Source of the DNA: Sideroxydans sp. CL21
Lineage (GTDB): Bacteria > Pseudomonadota > Gammaproteobacteria > Burkholderiales > Gallionellaceae
Assembly (NCBI RefSeq): GCF_902459525.1
Contig: NZ_LR699166.1
Span: 1,093,501-1,157,500 of the forward strand
DNA length: 64,000 nt
Direction: 5' to 3'
Part shown: in pieces, positions 17,783-25,735 of the stretch
How the letters are laid out: every line of letters starts with the position of its first letter
Position numbering within the stretch: the first letter of the stretch is position 1
Translations under genes and position numbers: made by a program
The notes under the pieces: model-generated
Database searches by the model: none
The model's input: only the letters and a program-made list of their open reading frames with translations
Told to the model about the DNA's origin: nothing

Positions 17783-19066
17783 ATGCCTCCAGAAGATAAA
17801 TCGGTTAGCAAGAAGATCCAAAATTCTCTTCGCAGGAAAGCCGAAGAACAACTCCTGCGCCCGTCTCCGGTGGAAGCACATTCTCGCGCTACCTGGGAAA
17901 AATTGTACGAACTCCAGGCGCACCAGATCGAACCCAAGAGTCATGACGATGAACTGCGGAATGCACATATTGCGCCAAAGGTGTCCCTTGACCGATATAT
18001 GGAACTTTATGACTTTTTCCCCATCGGTTATCTCACGCTTAGCGGCGAGGGAATCATTATCGAGGCCAATCTTGCCGCTGCCGCACTCCTGGGTGTGGAA
18101 CGCAACAAGCTGATCCGCCGCAGCTTCGCCCACTTTTTGACATCCGAAGACATTGAACTGTGGCATCGGCATTGTTTGGCCATACAAAATTGCAATGTGA
18201 AACAAAGTTGCGAGCTGGCAATCAAGCGCGGTGATGGTTCAGTCTTTCAGGCCAAACTGGATGGTTTGCGGATGGGGGCGGAAAATGATTCCCCGTTGCG
18301 AATTGTCATCTCCGATATCACCGAACAACAAAGCATGGAAAAAGAAATACAAGAGCGTCGAAAGAAAATGGACGATCTGCATATGCTGCATGCAACCTCG
18401 CAAACGGTTGCAGCCATCGCACACGAGTTGAATCAGCCGCTGCTCGCAATTGCATCTTATAGCAGTGCAGCACTCATGTTGCTGAAATCCAAAGATCCCA
18501 ATCTGGATAAAATCAGAAAAGCCATCGATGGCTGCGAGCGACAAGCACTCCGTGCCGGGAAATCGATCCGCGATCTGCTCGAATTTTTGAACATTCAGGA
18601 ATTCACGGCCGAAATGTTCGACCTTGATAAAGAGATACTCGATGTTCTCGATGCGGCAAGATCGGAACATGAATTGGCGTTTGAATATGTTTTTCAAAAG
18701 GACGAAGAGCTGCCATTGATTCGAGCCAGTCGTACCCATGTGCAAAAGGTGCTGTTCAACCTGTTGCACAACGGTGTGGAGGCCATGCGGGATGCCGGTG
18801 TTTCTCTGCCGGTCATTTCCGTGACGGTGAAAAAAATACCGGATGAGGGAGTCGTCCAAGTGACGATACAGGACAACGGACCCGGCATTAAGGAGGAAGA
18901 TTTGCATCGTTTGTTCAAGCCGTTTTTTACCACCAAGGCCAAGGGCATAGGCATGGGACTCGCAGTTAGCCGTTCTCTGGTCGAGACCAATGGCGGCAAA
19001 CTCTGGTTTGAACCGCAAGCCGGTACCGGCGCCACTTTTCATCTGACGTTGCCCTTCGCATCATGA
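17783..19066 (+). CDS. PAS-domain sensor histidine kinase, FixL/TtrS-like, soluble
   Basis: About 427 residues with no membrane segment. A charged N-terminal coil, a PAS domain (about 70-180, FFPIGYLTLSGEGIIIEANL), a HisKA domain with H214 in IAHELNQPL, and an ATPase domain with NLLHNGVEAM, DNGPGI and GMGLAVSRSLVE. The PAS domain lacks the haem-ligand context I would expect of an oxygen-sensing FixL, so the signal is unknown. The ATG at 17783 is preferred over an in-frame TTG at 17759. Overlaps the response regulator by 4 nt. Confidence 0.88.
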   Translation: MPPEDKSVSKKIQNSLRRKAEEQLLRPSPVEAHSRATWEKLYELQAHQIEPKSHDDELRNAHIAPKVSLDRYMELYDFFPIGYLTLSGEGIIIEANLAAAALLGVERNKLIRRSFAHFLTSEDIELWHRHCLAIQNCNVKQSCELAIKRGDGSVFQAKLDGLRMGAENDSPLRIVISDITEQQSMEKEIQERRKKMDDLHMLHATSQTVAAIAHELNQPLLAIASYSSAALMLLKSKDPNLDKIRKAIDGCERQALRAGKSIRDLLEFLNIQEFTAEMFDLDKEILDVLDAARSEHELAFEYVFQKDEELPLIRASRTHVQKVLFNLLHNGVEAMRDAGVSLPVISVTVKKIPDEGVVQVTIQDNGPGIKEEDLHRLFKPFFTTKAKGIGMGLAVSRSLVETNGGKLWFEPQAGTGATFHLTLPFAS

Positions 19067-19674
19067 GCTACTACGGCTACGTATTTATTGTGGATGACGA
19101 TGCGGTTGTGCTGGACTCGCTGCGCATGCAACTGGAAGCTGCCGGTTATGCCGTTGCCACCTTTCACGGCGCTGAAGATTTTCTGGAAATATGCACCCCC
19201 GATACCCATGGCTGCATCATTCTGGATGTGAGCATGCCCGACATGGACGGCCCCGCCTTGCAGGAGGAATTGACGCGGCGAGGCTTGAATCTGCCGATCA
19301 TCTTTCTTTCAGGGCATGGAACCATACCGTTAACGGTGCGCACCCTCAAGGCGGGTGCGATGGACTTTTTGACCAAACCTGTGAAAGGGGCGGTGCTGCT
19401 GTCCCGTGTTCAGGAGGCGATGGAACAGTGTTCCCTCTTGCGGAAGCAAGCCGAGGCTTCGCAGTCTATCGCCTCAAGGCTGGCCATGCTCACCGAACGC
19501 GAGAATGAGGTTCTCAAACTGGCCGTCGCCGGACATACCAGCAAGGAAATTGCGCAGCGTCTGGGCATCAGCTACCGGACGGTGGAAATACATCGCGCTC
19601 ACGTCATGCAGAAAACCGGCGCATCCAATATGCTCGAACTCGCGCGCATCACCTCAAACCAGGAATCCAAATAG
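19063..19674 (+). CDS. FixJ-family response regulator
   Basis: 203 residues. Receiver domain with acidic pair at 11-13, phospho-accepting D55 in ILDVSMPDMDG and the conserved Lys in FLTKPVKG, then a LuxR-type HTH (LTERENEVLKLAVAGHTSKE). The overlapping start makes it the cognate partner of the upstream kinase. The nitroreductase gene 86 bp downstream is a possible target. Confidence 0.92.
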   Translation: MSYYGYVFIVDDDAVVLDSLRMQLEAAGYAVATFHGAEDFLEICTPDTHGCIILDVSMPDMDGPALQEELTRRGLNLPIIFLSGHGTIPLTVRTLKAGAMDFLTKPVKGAVLLSRVQEAMEQCSLLRKQAEASQSIASRLAMLTERENEVLKLAVAGHTSKEIAQRLGISYRTVEIHRAHVMQKTGASNMLELARITSNQESK

Positions 19675-19759
19675 ATTCTGCACACCCATAGGTATTCATA
19701 CTGATTTTTCGGGCGGCCATTCAATGTTAGCGTGCGCAACATACTAGGAGGAGCCTACC

Positions 19760-20362
19760 ATGTTGCCGCCAACGATCGAAAAGCCGCGAGGAAGGAATAT
19801 ATTCGAGGCCATTCTTGCGCGGCGCTCCGTCCGGGCGTATTTGCCGGACAAGATCAGCAAGAACGACATTCAGACACTGCTGGAAGCCGCTGTGCGTGCT
19901 CCCACCGCCATGCACGAGGAACCTTGGGCATTTGTCGTGGTACAGAACAGGCAAATATTGAGGCAGCTATCCGATCGTGCCAAGCCGATATTCATCGAGG
20001 AGATGCGTCACCGCAACGCCCAGGGTGTCCGGCACTCGTTCGAGCATTTTGCCAGACCAGACTTCGACATGTTCCACGGGGCAAACACTTTAATCATCAT
20101 TTGTGCGAAGCCGACGAGCCCCTTCGTCGTTGCCGATTGCTGGCTGGCAGCCGAGAATCTGATGCTGGCGGCCTGCGACCTTGGTCTCGGCAGCTGTGTC
20201 ATTGGCTCTGCCGTTTCGGTCCTGAATATAAACATGGTGAAAACAGAGCTCGGCATACCCGCTTCTTACACTGTCATTGCGCCCATCATCGTGGGGGTGC
20301 CAATAGGAGAACCCGACGCGACTTCAAGAAAGGAACCGTTGGTTCTGGCCTGGAAGCAATAA
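19760..20362 (+). CDS. Nitroreductase-family flavoprotein
   Basis: 200 residues with the family entry motif ILARRSVRAY, the FMN-contact region APTAMHEEPW and a conserved core ENLMLAACDLGLGSCVIG. These proteins reduce nitro compounds, quinones or related substrates using NAD(P)H and FMN. AGGAGGAG lies 8 nt before the ATG, suggesting strong translation. Its position after the kinase/regulator pair suggests redox control, which is inference. Confidence 0.85.
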   Translation: MLPPTIEKPRGRNIFEAILARRSVRAYLPDKISKNDIQTLLEAAVRAPTAMHEEPWAFVVVQNRQILRQLSDRAKPIFIEEMRHRNAQGVRHSFEHFARPDFDMFHGANTLIIICAKPTSPFVVADCWLAAENLMLAACDLGLGSCVIGSAVSVLNINMVKTELGIPASYTVIAPIIVGVPIGEPDATSRKEPLVLAWKQ

Positions 20363-20591
20363 GCCGTTGCGTCGTCATGTTGCCGAAGGTCGTTTTGACC
20401 GGGCCGGTTTTATTCCCTTAATGCGCGATATTGAAAATTTCTTTCCGTCAGCCTGACAGGCCGGCCCGGACCACATTTCCAGACATTCGCCATTCATCGT
20501 GTATGAAACAGTTAGAATAGCGTCCCCTTCGGGAACAGGCGCAGTAGCCTTGTATGCCCGGACTTTTCAATAAGTGCAGCACCGAAACAGC

Positions 20592-21917
20592 ATGAACATC
20601 AAAGAAAAAACACCCAAAATCGGTTTCGTATCGCTCGGTTGCCCCAAGGCAACGGTGGATTCGGAACACATTCTCACGCGCATGCGCGCCGAAGGTTATG
20701 TCATCACGCCGAGTTACCAGGAAGCCGATCTGGTGGTGGTGAACACCTGCGGCTTCATCGACAGTGCCGTGGCGGAATCGCTGGAAGCCATCGGCGAAGC
20801 ACTGCAGGAGAACGGCAAGGTCATCGTCACCGGCTGTCTCGGCGCCAAGGGCGACATCGTGCAAAAGACACACCCCAAGGTACTGTCCGTCACGGGGCCG
20901 CACGAGACCGATGCCGTGATGAACGCAGTGCATCAATACTTGCCCAGATTGCACGACCCCTATGTCGACCTGGTACCGCCGCAAGGTGTGCGCCTCACGC
21001 CGCAACACTTCGCCTATCTGAAGATATCCGAAGGCTGCAACCATCGTTGCACCTTCTGCATCATTCCCAGCCTGCGCGGCGACCTGGTAAGCCGGCCGAT
21101 CCACGAGGTCATGACCGAGGCGGAGAAACTGGTCGAGTCCGGCGTGAAGGAACTGCTGGTCATCTCGCAGGACACCTCGGCCTACGGCGTGGACGTTAAA
21201 TACCGCACCGGCTTCTGGAACGGCAAGCCGCTCAAGACGCGCATGACCGAACTGGCGGACGCGCTCGGCAGCCTCGGCGTGTGGGTGCGCCTGCATTACG
21301 TTTATCCCTATCCGAGCGTGGATGAAGTCATCCCGTTGATGGCGGAAGGAAAGATATTGCCGTATCTCGATATCCCGTTCCAGCATGCCAACGAGCGCAT
21401 CCTCAAGCTGATGAAGCGCCCGGCCAGCAGCGAGAATGTGCTCAAGCGCATTCAGCAATGGCGCAGCGTGTGCCCGGACATCACCTTGCGCAGTACTTTC
21501 ATTGTTGGTTTCCCCGGCGAGACGGAAGAAGAATTCGAAGAGTTGCTCGACTTCATCGAGGAAGCACAACTGGATCGTGTCGGTGCCTTCAAGTATTCGC
21601 CGGTGGAAGGCGCAGTCGCAAATGCATTGCCGGATCACGTCGATCCCGATGTGCAGGAAGATCGCCTGGCACGCCTGATGTACCTGCAGGAAGAAATCAG
21701 CGCCGAAAAACTGGCGAAGAAGGTCGGCCAGACCATGACCGTGCTGGTGGACGATGTGGATGATGGCGGATCGGTCGCGCGCAGCGCCGCAGATGCGCCG
21801 GAGATCGACGGTTTGGTGTACATCGACGGTGAAGAGCTGGAAGTCGGCGAGTTCGTCACGGTAAGGATCACCGATTCCGATGAGCATGATCTGTGGGGTG
21901 AAGTGGTCCGAGCATGA
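20592..21917 (+). CDS. rimO: Ribosomal protein S12 methylthiotransferase RimO
   Basis: About 441 residues. N-terminal methylthiotransferase domain ([15 protein letters not shown]), radical-SAM motif CNHRCTFC and C-terminal TRAM domain. RimO adds a methylthio group to Asp88 of ribosomal protein S12. The ATG at 20592 fits the family N-terminus; an upstream in-frame GTG at 20574 adds six residues. The stop overlaps the following gene (ATGA). Confidence 0.95.
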   Translation: MNIKEKTPKIGFVSLGCPKATVDSEHILTRMRAEGYVITPSYQEADLVVVNTCGFIDSAVAESLEAIGEALQENGKVIVTGCLGAKGDIVQKTHPKVLSVTGPHETDAVMNAVHQYLPRLHDPYVDLVPPQGVRLTPQHFAYLKISEGCNHRCTFCIIPSLRGDLVSRPIHEVMTEAEKLVESGVKELLVISQDTSAYGVDVKYRTGFWNGKPLKTRMTELADALGSLGVWVRLHYVYPYPSVDEVIPLMAEGKILPYLDIPFQHANERILKLMKRPASSENVLKRIQQWRSVCPDITLRSTFIVGFPGETEEEFEELLDFIEEAQLDRVGAFKYSPVEGAVANALPDHVDPDVQEDRLARLMYLQEEISAEKLAKKVGQTMTVLVDDVDDGGSVARSAADAPEIDGLVYIDGEELEVGEFVTVRITDSDEHDLWGEVVRA

Positions 21918-22252
21918 GTGAGGAGAATCCCTGCCTGACTTGCGGCGCCTGTTGCGCTTATTTCCGGGTTTCGTTCTACTGGGGTGAGTCGAACGAAACC
22001 CCCGGTGGCATCGTTCCCGCCGAACTGACCGAGCAGGTGCACCAGCACCTGCTTTGCATGAAAGGGACCAACAACCATCCTCCGCGTTGCGTCGCCCTGC
22101 AGGGCGAGGTTGGCAAACAGGTATCCTGTTCCATCTACGAGCAACGTCCCACACCTTGCCGCGAGTTCAATGTTTATGAGCTCGACGGCTCGCCGAACAT
22201 GCGCTGCTTCAAGCTGCGAGGCCTGACTCCTCCTGCTACAATCGAGCCATGA
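21914..22252 (+). CDS. YkgJ-family cysteine cluster protein
   Basis: 112 residues with clustered cysteines: C7, C10, C13 and C14 ([10 protein letters not shown]) and later C residues in PPRCVAL, VSCSIY and TPCREF. This is the pattern of the YkgJ family, probably binding an iron-sulfur cluster or zinc. Function unknown. Overlaps rimO and crcB by 4 nt each, so the three are coupled. Confidence 0.85.
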   Translation: MSEENPCLTCGACCAYFRVSFYWGESNETPGGIVPAELTEQVHQHLLCMKGTNNHPPRCVALQGEVGKQVSCSIYEQRPTPCREFNVYELDGSPNMRCFKLRGLTPPATIEP

Positions 22253-22632
22253 CTTTTTTTGCCTTTTTTGCTGTCGGTCTGGGTGCTGCCATCGGCGCGT
22301 GGCTGCGCTGGGGATTGGGAATATGGTTGAACCCGACAGTATCCGAACTGCCATTGGGTACCTTGTCCGCTAATCTCATCGGCGGTTATCTCGTCGGACT
22401 TGCGGTCGCATTTTTCATGCACTACCCCAGTTTGTCGCCGGAATGGCGCTTGTTTGCCATCACAGGATTCCTTGGCGGACTCACGACCTTTTCCACTTTC
22501 TCGGCAGAGACCGTTACTTTGCTGATGCGCGGGCAATATGCCTGGGGCACGACGATCATCGCGGCGCACCTTGGTGGTTCGTTGCTGATGACGGTGTTCG
22601 GGATACAAACGTTCAAATGGTTACAGCAATAG
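22249..22632 (+). CDS. crcB: Fluoride exporter CrcB/FluC
   Basis: 127 residues, four membrane spans, with [15 protein letters not shown] and [12 protein letters not shown], the Asn- and Phe-containing motifs that line the Fluc pore. Forms a dual-topology dimer that exports fluoride. No fluoride riboswitch is evident upstream because the gene starts inside the previous one. Followed by a DUF190 gene, a common companion. Confidence 0.93.
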   Translation: MTFFAFFAVGLGAAIGAWLRWGLGIWLNPTVSELPLGTLSANLIGGYLVGLAVAFFMHYPSLSPEWRLFAITGFLGGLTTFSTFSAETVTLLMRGQYAWGTTIIAAHLGGSLLMTVFGIQTFKWLQQ

Positions 22633-22641
22633 GGAGAGAAT

Positions 22642-22959
22642 ATGCAATCCGTCGCGCTTAAATTCTACGTCAGCGAAAAGCAGCATCACCATAATGAACT
22701 GATGCACGAATGGCTGCTGCGCCTCGCGCAACACCTGGAAATACCCGGCGGCTCGGCCTTCCGCTCTATCGCCGGATACGGCAAGCACGGCCGCATGCGT
22801 GAAGAGACTTTCTTTGAACTGGCAGGAAATCTCGCCGTCGCGGTCGAATTCATCCTCGACATGAAGGATGCGGACAGATTGTTAGCCGCAATAGCTGCCG
22901 AGAAGTTGCAACTGCACTACGTGCGTTACGCAGTGGAATCCGGCACGACGGGAATCTGA
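22642..22959 (+). CDS. DUF190 family protein
   Basis: 105 residues; KFYVSEKQHHHNELMHEWLL and the GSAFRSIAGYGKHGRM segment match DUF190, a small PII-like ferredoxin-fold family often found beside crcB. GGGAGAG precedes the ATG and it lies 9 bp after crcB, so it is cotranscribed. Its stop codon is directly adjacent to the stop of the convergent H1-like gene. Confidence 0.85.
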   Translation: MQSVALKFYVSEKQHHHNELMHEWLLRLAQHLEIPGGSAFRSIAGYGKHGRMREETFFELAGNLAVAVEFILDMKDADRLLAAIAAEKLQLHYVRYAVESGTTGI

Positions 22960-23355
22960 TTACTTCTTCCCCTTGCCGGATAACAAAGCTTCGATCTCAA
23001 CCTCAGCCGCGATCCAGTATTCCATCGAACCAGCCTTGAAGCCGTTCTTCTCGGCGATGAAATAGGCTGCATCCTGAACCATTCTGTAGCGTTGTTCCGG
23101 CGTTGGTGCGGCAGTCACTTTGGCCGACGCTGTTTTGGCGGGTGCGGCGGGTTTCTTCTCCGCTGCAGCGGGTTTGCTGACCGTTGCTGCCGGTTTCTTG
23201 GCTGTTGCGGTTTTGGCTGTCGTTGTCTTGGCCGCAACCTTTTTGGTGGTCGCCTTGGGGGTGGCTGCTGCAGCGGTTGTTTTCCCGGCAGCGGGCTTGG
23301 TTGCAGGTTTGGAGACGGCGGGTTTTTTTGCGGTGGTGGACTTTGCTGTGGCCAT
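22960..23355 (-). CDS. Histone H1-like Lys/Ala/Pro-rich protein with DUF2934 tail
   Basis: 131 residues. The first 90 are a low-complexity basic stretch of AKK, PAA and TTAK units like eukaryotic H1 tails and Pseudomonas AlgP. The last 40 (RYRMVQDAAYFIAEKNGF onward) form a DUF2934-type domain. Likely a non-specific DNA- or nucleic-acid-binding protein. It shares no spacer with DUF190: the two stop codons touch at 22959/22960. Confidence 0.8.
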   Translation of the reverse strand: MATAKSTTAKKPAVSKPATKPAAGKTTAAAATPKATTKKVAAKTTTAKTATAKKPAATVSKPAAAEKKPAAPAKTASAKVTAAPTPEQRYRMVQDAAYFIAEKNGFKAGSMEYWIAAEVEIEALLSGKGKK

Positions 23356-23474
23356 GATCGCTACCTTTCAAAATTTAAGTTCATTAGTTTTGGAAAATGA
23401 AGCTTGTAATTTTATGCATCTTCCTCGCTGCCAATTCTAAACACAAATGCCCGGCGGCCTGTGATTTATTTGTG

Positions 23475-24230
23475 TCAAAGATAAAACACGCCACCCGGAC
23501 AAGTCTGGGCCTGTTCGATGCGCGTCAGGGTCGGCAGCAGATTCAATCCGGTATTCTCCTTCAGCCTCACAGCGTGCTCCTTGAGGTCGTCCAGGTCGAT
23601 GCGGATGGGCGCGCCCGTCGCGGCCAGGGCGATCACATTGCCGCTTTCGCAGGAAGGAAAAACCAGTGCGCGCGTCTCGAACGCTTCGCGCAGTCGCTCC
23701 AGGCTGGCGGTATAGCCGCGACTGCGTCCGAGCAGATTGACGGCGAGGATGCCGTTGTCGTTCAGGCGTGAACGGCACATCTGATAGAACGGCAAGGTAT
23801 CCAGTTCGCCGGGTCGTGCATTCTCGTCGAAACCGTCGACCAGGATCAGATCGTAAGTCTTGTCGTTTTCAGCGATGAATTTTGCGCCGTCACCGATCAC
23901 AACATTCAGGCGCAAGGGGTCGTCCGGCAGCTTGAAGAATTGCCTGGCTGCAGCCACTACGCGCGGTTCGATCTCCACCACGGTCAGTTTCGCCAGCGGG
24001 CAATTGCGGTAGATGAATTTGGTAAGCGAAGCCGCGCCCAGCCCGATCAGCAGCACCTTGCGCGGAAAGCGCGCATCGTCGCGCATGAGCAGGCTCGCCA
24101 TCATCTCCTTGGTGTATTCGAGTTCCAGATGCCAGGGCCGTGCGATGCGCATCGCGCCCTGTACCCAGGTGGAACCGAAGTGCAAATAACGGATGCCGGA
24201 CTCTTCGCTGATATCGATGGAAAAACTCAT
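23475..24230 (-). CDS. Spermidine-synthase-like methyltransferase-fold protein
   Basis: About 251 residues from the ATG at 24230. A Rossmann core with LLIGLGAASLTKFIY, VVEIEPRVVAAAR, IGDGAKFI and LILVDGFDE matches the SpeE fold. The catalytic DxxY-type aspartate of true spermidine synthases is replaced by VDGFDENARPGEL, so substrate and activity are uncertain. Overlaps the upstream gene by 4 nt. Confidence 0.75.
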   Translation of the reverse strand: MSFSIDISEESGIRYLHFGSTWVQGAMRIARPWHLELEYTKEMMASLLMRDDARFPRKVLLIGLGAASLTKFIYRNCPLAKLTVVEIEPRVVAAARQFFKLPDDPLRLNVVIGDGAKFIAENDKTYDLILVDGFDENARPGELDTLPFYQMCRSRLNDNGILAVNLLGRSRGYTASLERLREAFETRALVFPSCESGNVIALAATGAPIRIDLDDLKEHAVRLKENTGLNLLPTLTRIEQAQTCPGGVFYL

Positions 24231-24757
24231 TGTGTCGGGGTGGGGGAGGCTGAACGGGATAATTTTCTGAAAGCCAGGCGCGCCAGTGCCAGCAACAGCT
24301 CCACCAACAGCAGGACGGCGAGCGCCGCGCACGCGCCGAACACCAGCGCATCCTGGTTCAATGGAACGGCATAACTGTACTGTCCCATCGCTTCATCCAG
24401 CATTTCCTTGTCGCCGTGCAACAGGACATGCAGAGCCTTCAGCGGCAGGCTGGTCTGCAGCGCGGCCATGTCGGTCTCGAAACGCAGTTTGCGCGCAACC
24501 ATCTTTGCTATCGCCAGCCCTTCTTCCTGGAAAGGACGGACCTCGCTGTTGCGGTGCAACTCGATCAGCTTGTTCAGGTCGCCGTTGAAGTACTTGTTGG
24601 CGATCTCCTGGTACGGCAGCAAGTTGATACTTACCTCGCGCAGATGTGCATCCACGCGCTTCTGGTATTGATCGACGAAATTGGGGACCTGCAGCCCGAT
24701 CAGCAGCGAGATGCAGGCCGCGATGATCATCAGGTAGCGGTAGAGGACGGCGGTCAT
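24227..24757 (-). CDS. DUF2937-like membrane protein
   Basis: 176 residues with an N-terminal span (YLMIIAACISLLIGL), a helical periplasmic region starting VDQYQKRVDAHLREV, and a C-terminal span (LVFGACAALAVLLLVELLLA). The VDQYxxRxDAHL segment is what I remember of DUF2937. Function unknown. It lies between nnrD and the SpeE-like gene, with short spacing to both. Confidence 0.65.
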   Translation of the reverse strand: MTAVLYRYLMIIAACISLLIGLQVPNFVDQYQKRVDAHLREVSINLLPYQEIANKYFNGDLNKLIELHRNSEVRPFQEEGLAIAKMVARKLRFETDMAALQTSLPLKALHVLLHGDKEMLDEAMGQYSYAVPLNQDALVFGACAALAVLLLVELLLALARLAFRKLSRSASPTPTQ

Positions 24758-24772
24758 GACCTTGGGAATACT

Positions 24773-25627
24773 TTACTTCGGTGCCATGCGGTTCAAGAGC
24801 CAGCGCGCCCACTCGGTCACTTCCGTTGCGCTCATGCCCAGCGTGGCTTGCTGCTTGGCCAACTCGTCACCCGCCGCGCCGTGCAAGTGCACGGCCAGCA
24901 GTAGTGCCTCGTCCGCGTCCAAGCCTTGCGCGATGAAGGCGGCGATCATGCCGCTCAGCACGTCGCCCATGCCGGCACTGCTCATGCCGGGATTGCCGGT
25001 CTGGTTGATGTGCAGCTTGCCGCCGCGCGTGGCGCACAAGCTGCCTGCGCCTTTCAGCACTACGCTGCCGTTCAGGCGTCTGGCGAGTTCACGCACCGCC
25101 GCGGCACGATCCTTCTGGATGTCTTCCGTGCTGCAAGCCAGCAGGTGCGCGGCCTCGCCGGGATGCGGCGTGAATACTGCCGGTGCCTTGCGTCCGTGCA
25201 GCATGCTGCGCAGGTCGGGGCGCTGGGCGATGAGGTTGAGCGCATCGGCATCCACTACCAGCGCTATATCCAGCAGCAGCGCGTCGTACAGCAGCTTTTG
25301 CGCAGACAGGCTGCGTCCCAGGCCGCAGCCGATCACCAGCACATCCGGCTTGGTCGATGCCAGGGCCGCGCCGGCCGGGTGCAGCATCAATTCCGGTACC
25401 CGCATGTCTACCATAGGCATCTTGTCCGCCAGCAGACCGACATGCACGCAACCCGCGCCCATCTTGAGCGATGCCCGTCCGGCCAGCAGCGCCGCGCCGA
25501 GCATGCCTTCGGCACCGCCGATCACCGTGACCGTGCCGAACAGGCCTTTGTGGCTGTCTTTGGGGCGGGGTTTGAGGAAGGTGGCAACTTGTTTGCTGGT
25601 GATAGTGGCGGGGCGGGCTGTGGGCAT
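24773..25627 (-). CDS. nnrD: ADP-dependent NAD(P)H-hydrate dehydratase
   Basis: 284 residues of the ribokinase-like fold with TVIGGAEGMLGAA, TPHPGEAAHLL and NPGMSSAGMGDVLSGMIA, the family signature. Repairs hydrated NAD(P)H (NADHX). There is no N-terminal epimerase (NnrE) domain, so it is the stand-alone dehydratase. Divergent from purL. Confidence 0.9.
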   Translation of the reverse strand: MPTARPATITSKQVATFLKPRPKDSHKGLFGTVTVIGGAEGMLGAALLAGRASLKMGAGCVHVGLLADKMPMVDMRVPELMLHPAGAALASTKPDVLVIGCGLGRSLSAQKLLYDALLLDIALVVDADALNLIAQRPDLRSMLHGRKAPAVFTPHPGEAAHLLACSTEDIQKDRAAAVRELARRLNGSVVLKGAGSLCATRGGKLHINQTGNPGMSSAGMGDVLSGMIAAFIAQGLDADEALLLAVHLHGAAGDELAKQQATLGMSATEVTEWARWLLNRMAPK

Positions 25628-25697
25628 AAGAGGACTCTCGGGTTTCGTCAGGCGCGCTTTCGGGTACTGACGGCTTAGGTTAAACGGATGCGCATAG

Positions 25698-25703
25698 TAT
25701 AAT
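25698..25703 (+). promoter_or_regulatory. Promoter -10 element for purL
   Basis: TATAAT with TTAGGT 17 bp upstream as a weak -35, 33 bp before the purL ATG. Confidence 0.5.
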
Positions 25704-25735
25704 CCGGCCTCGTTATTTCATCGCGCTATCTCGCC

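Noticed and set aside
20448-22154. 568-residue minus-strand open frame
   Set aside because: Shadow of rimO and the YkgJ gene; no ribosome site and histidine/arginine-rich antisense composition.
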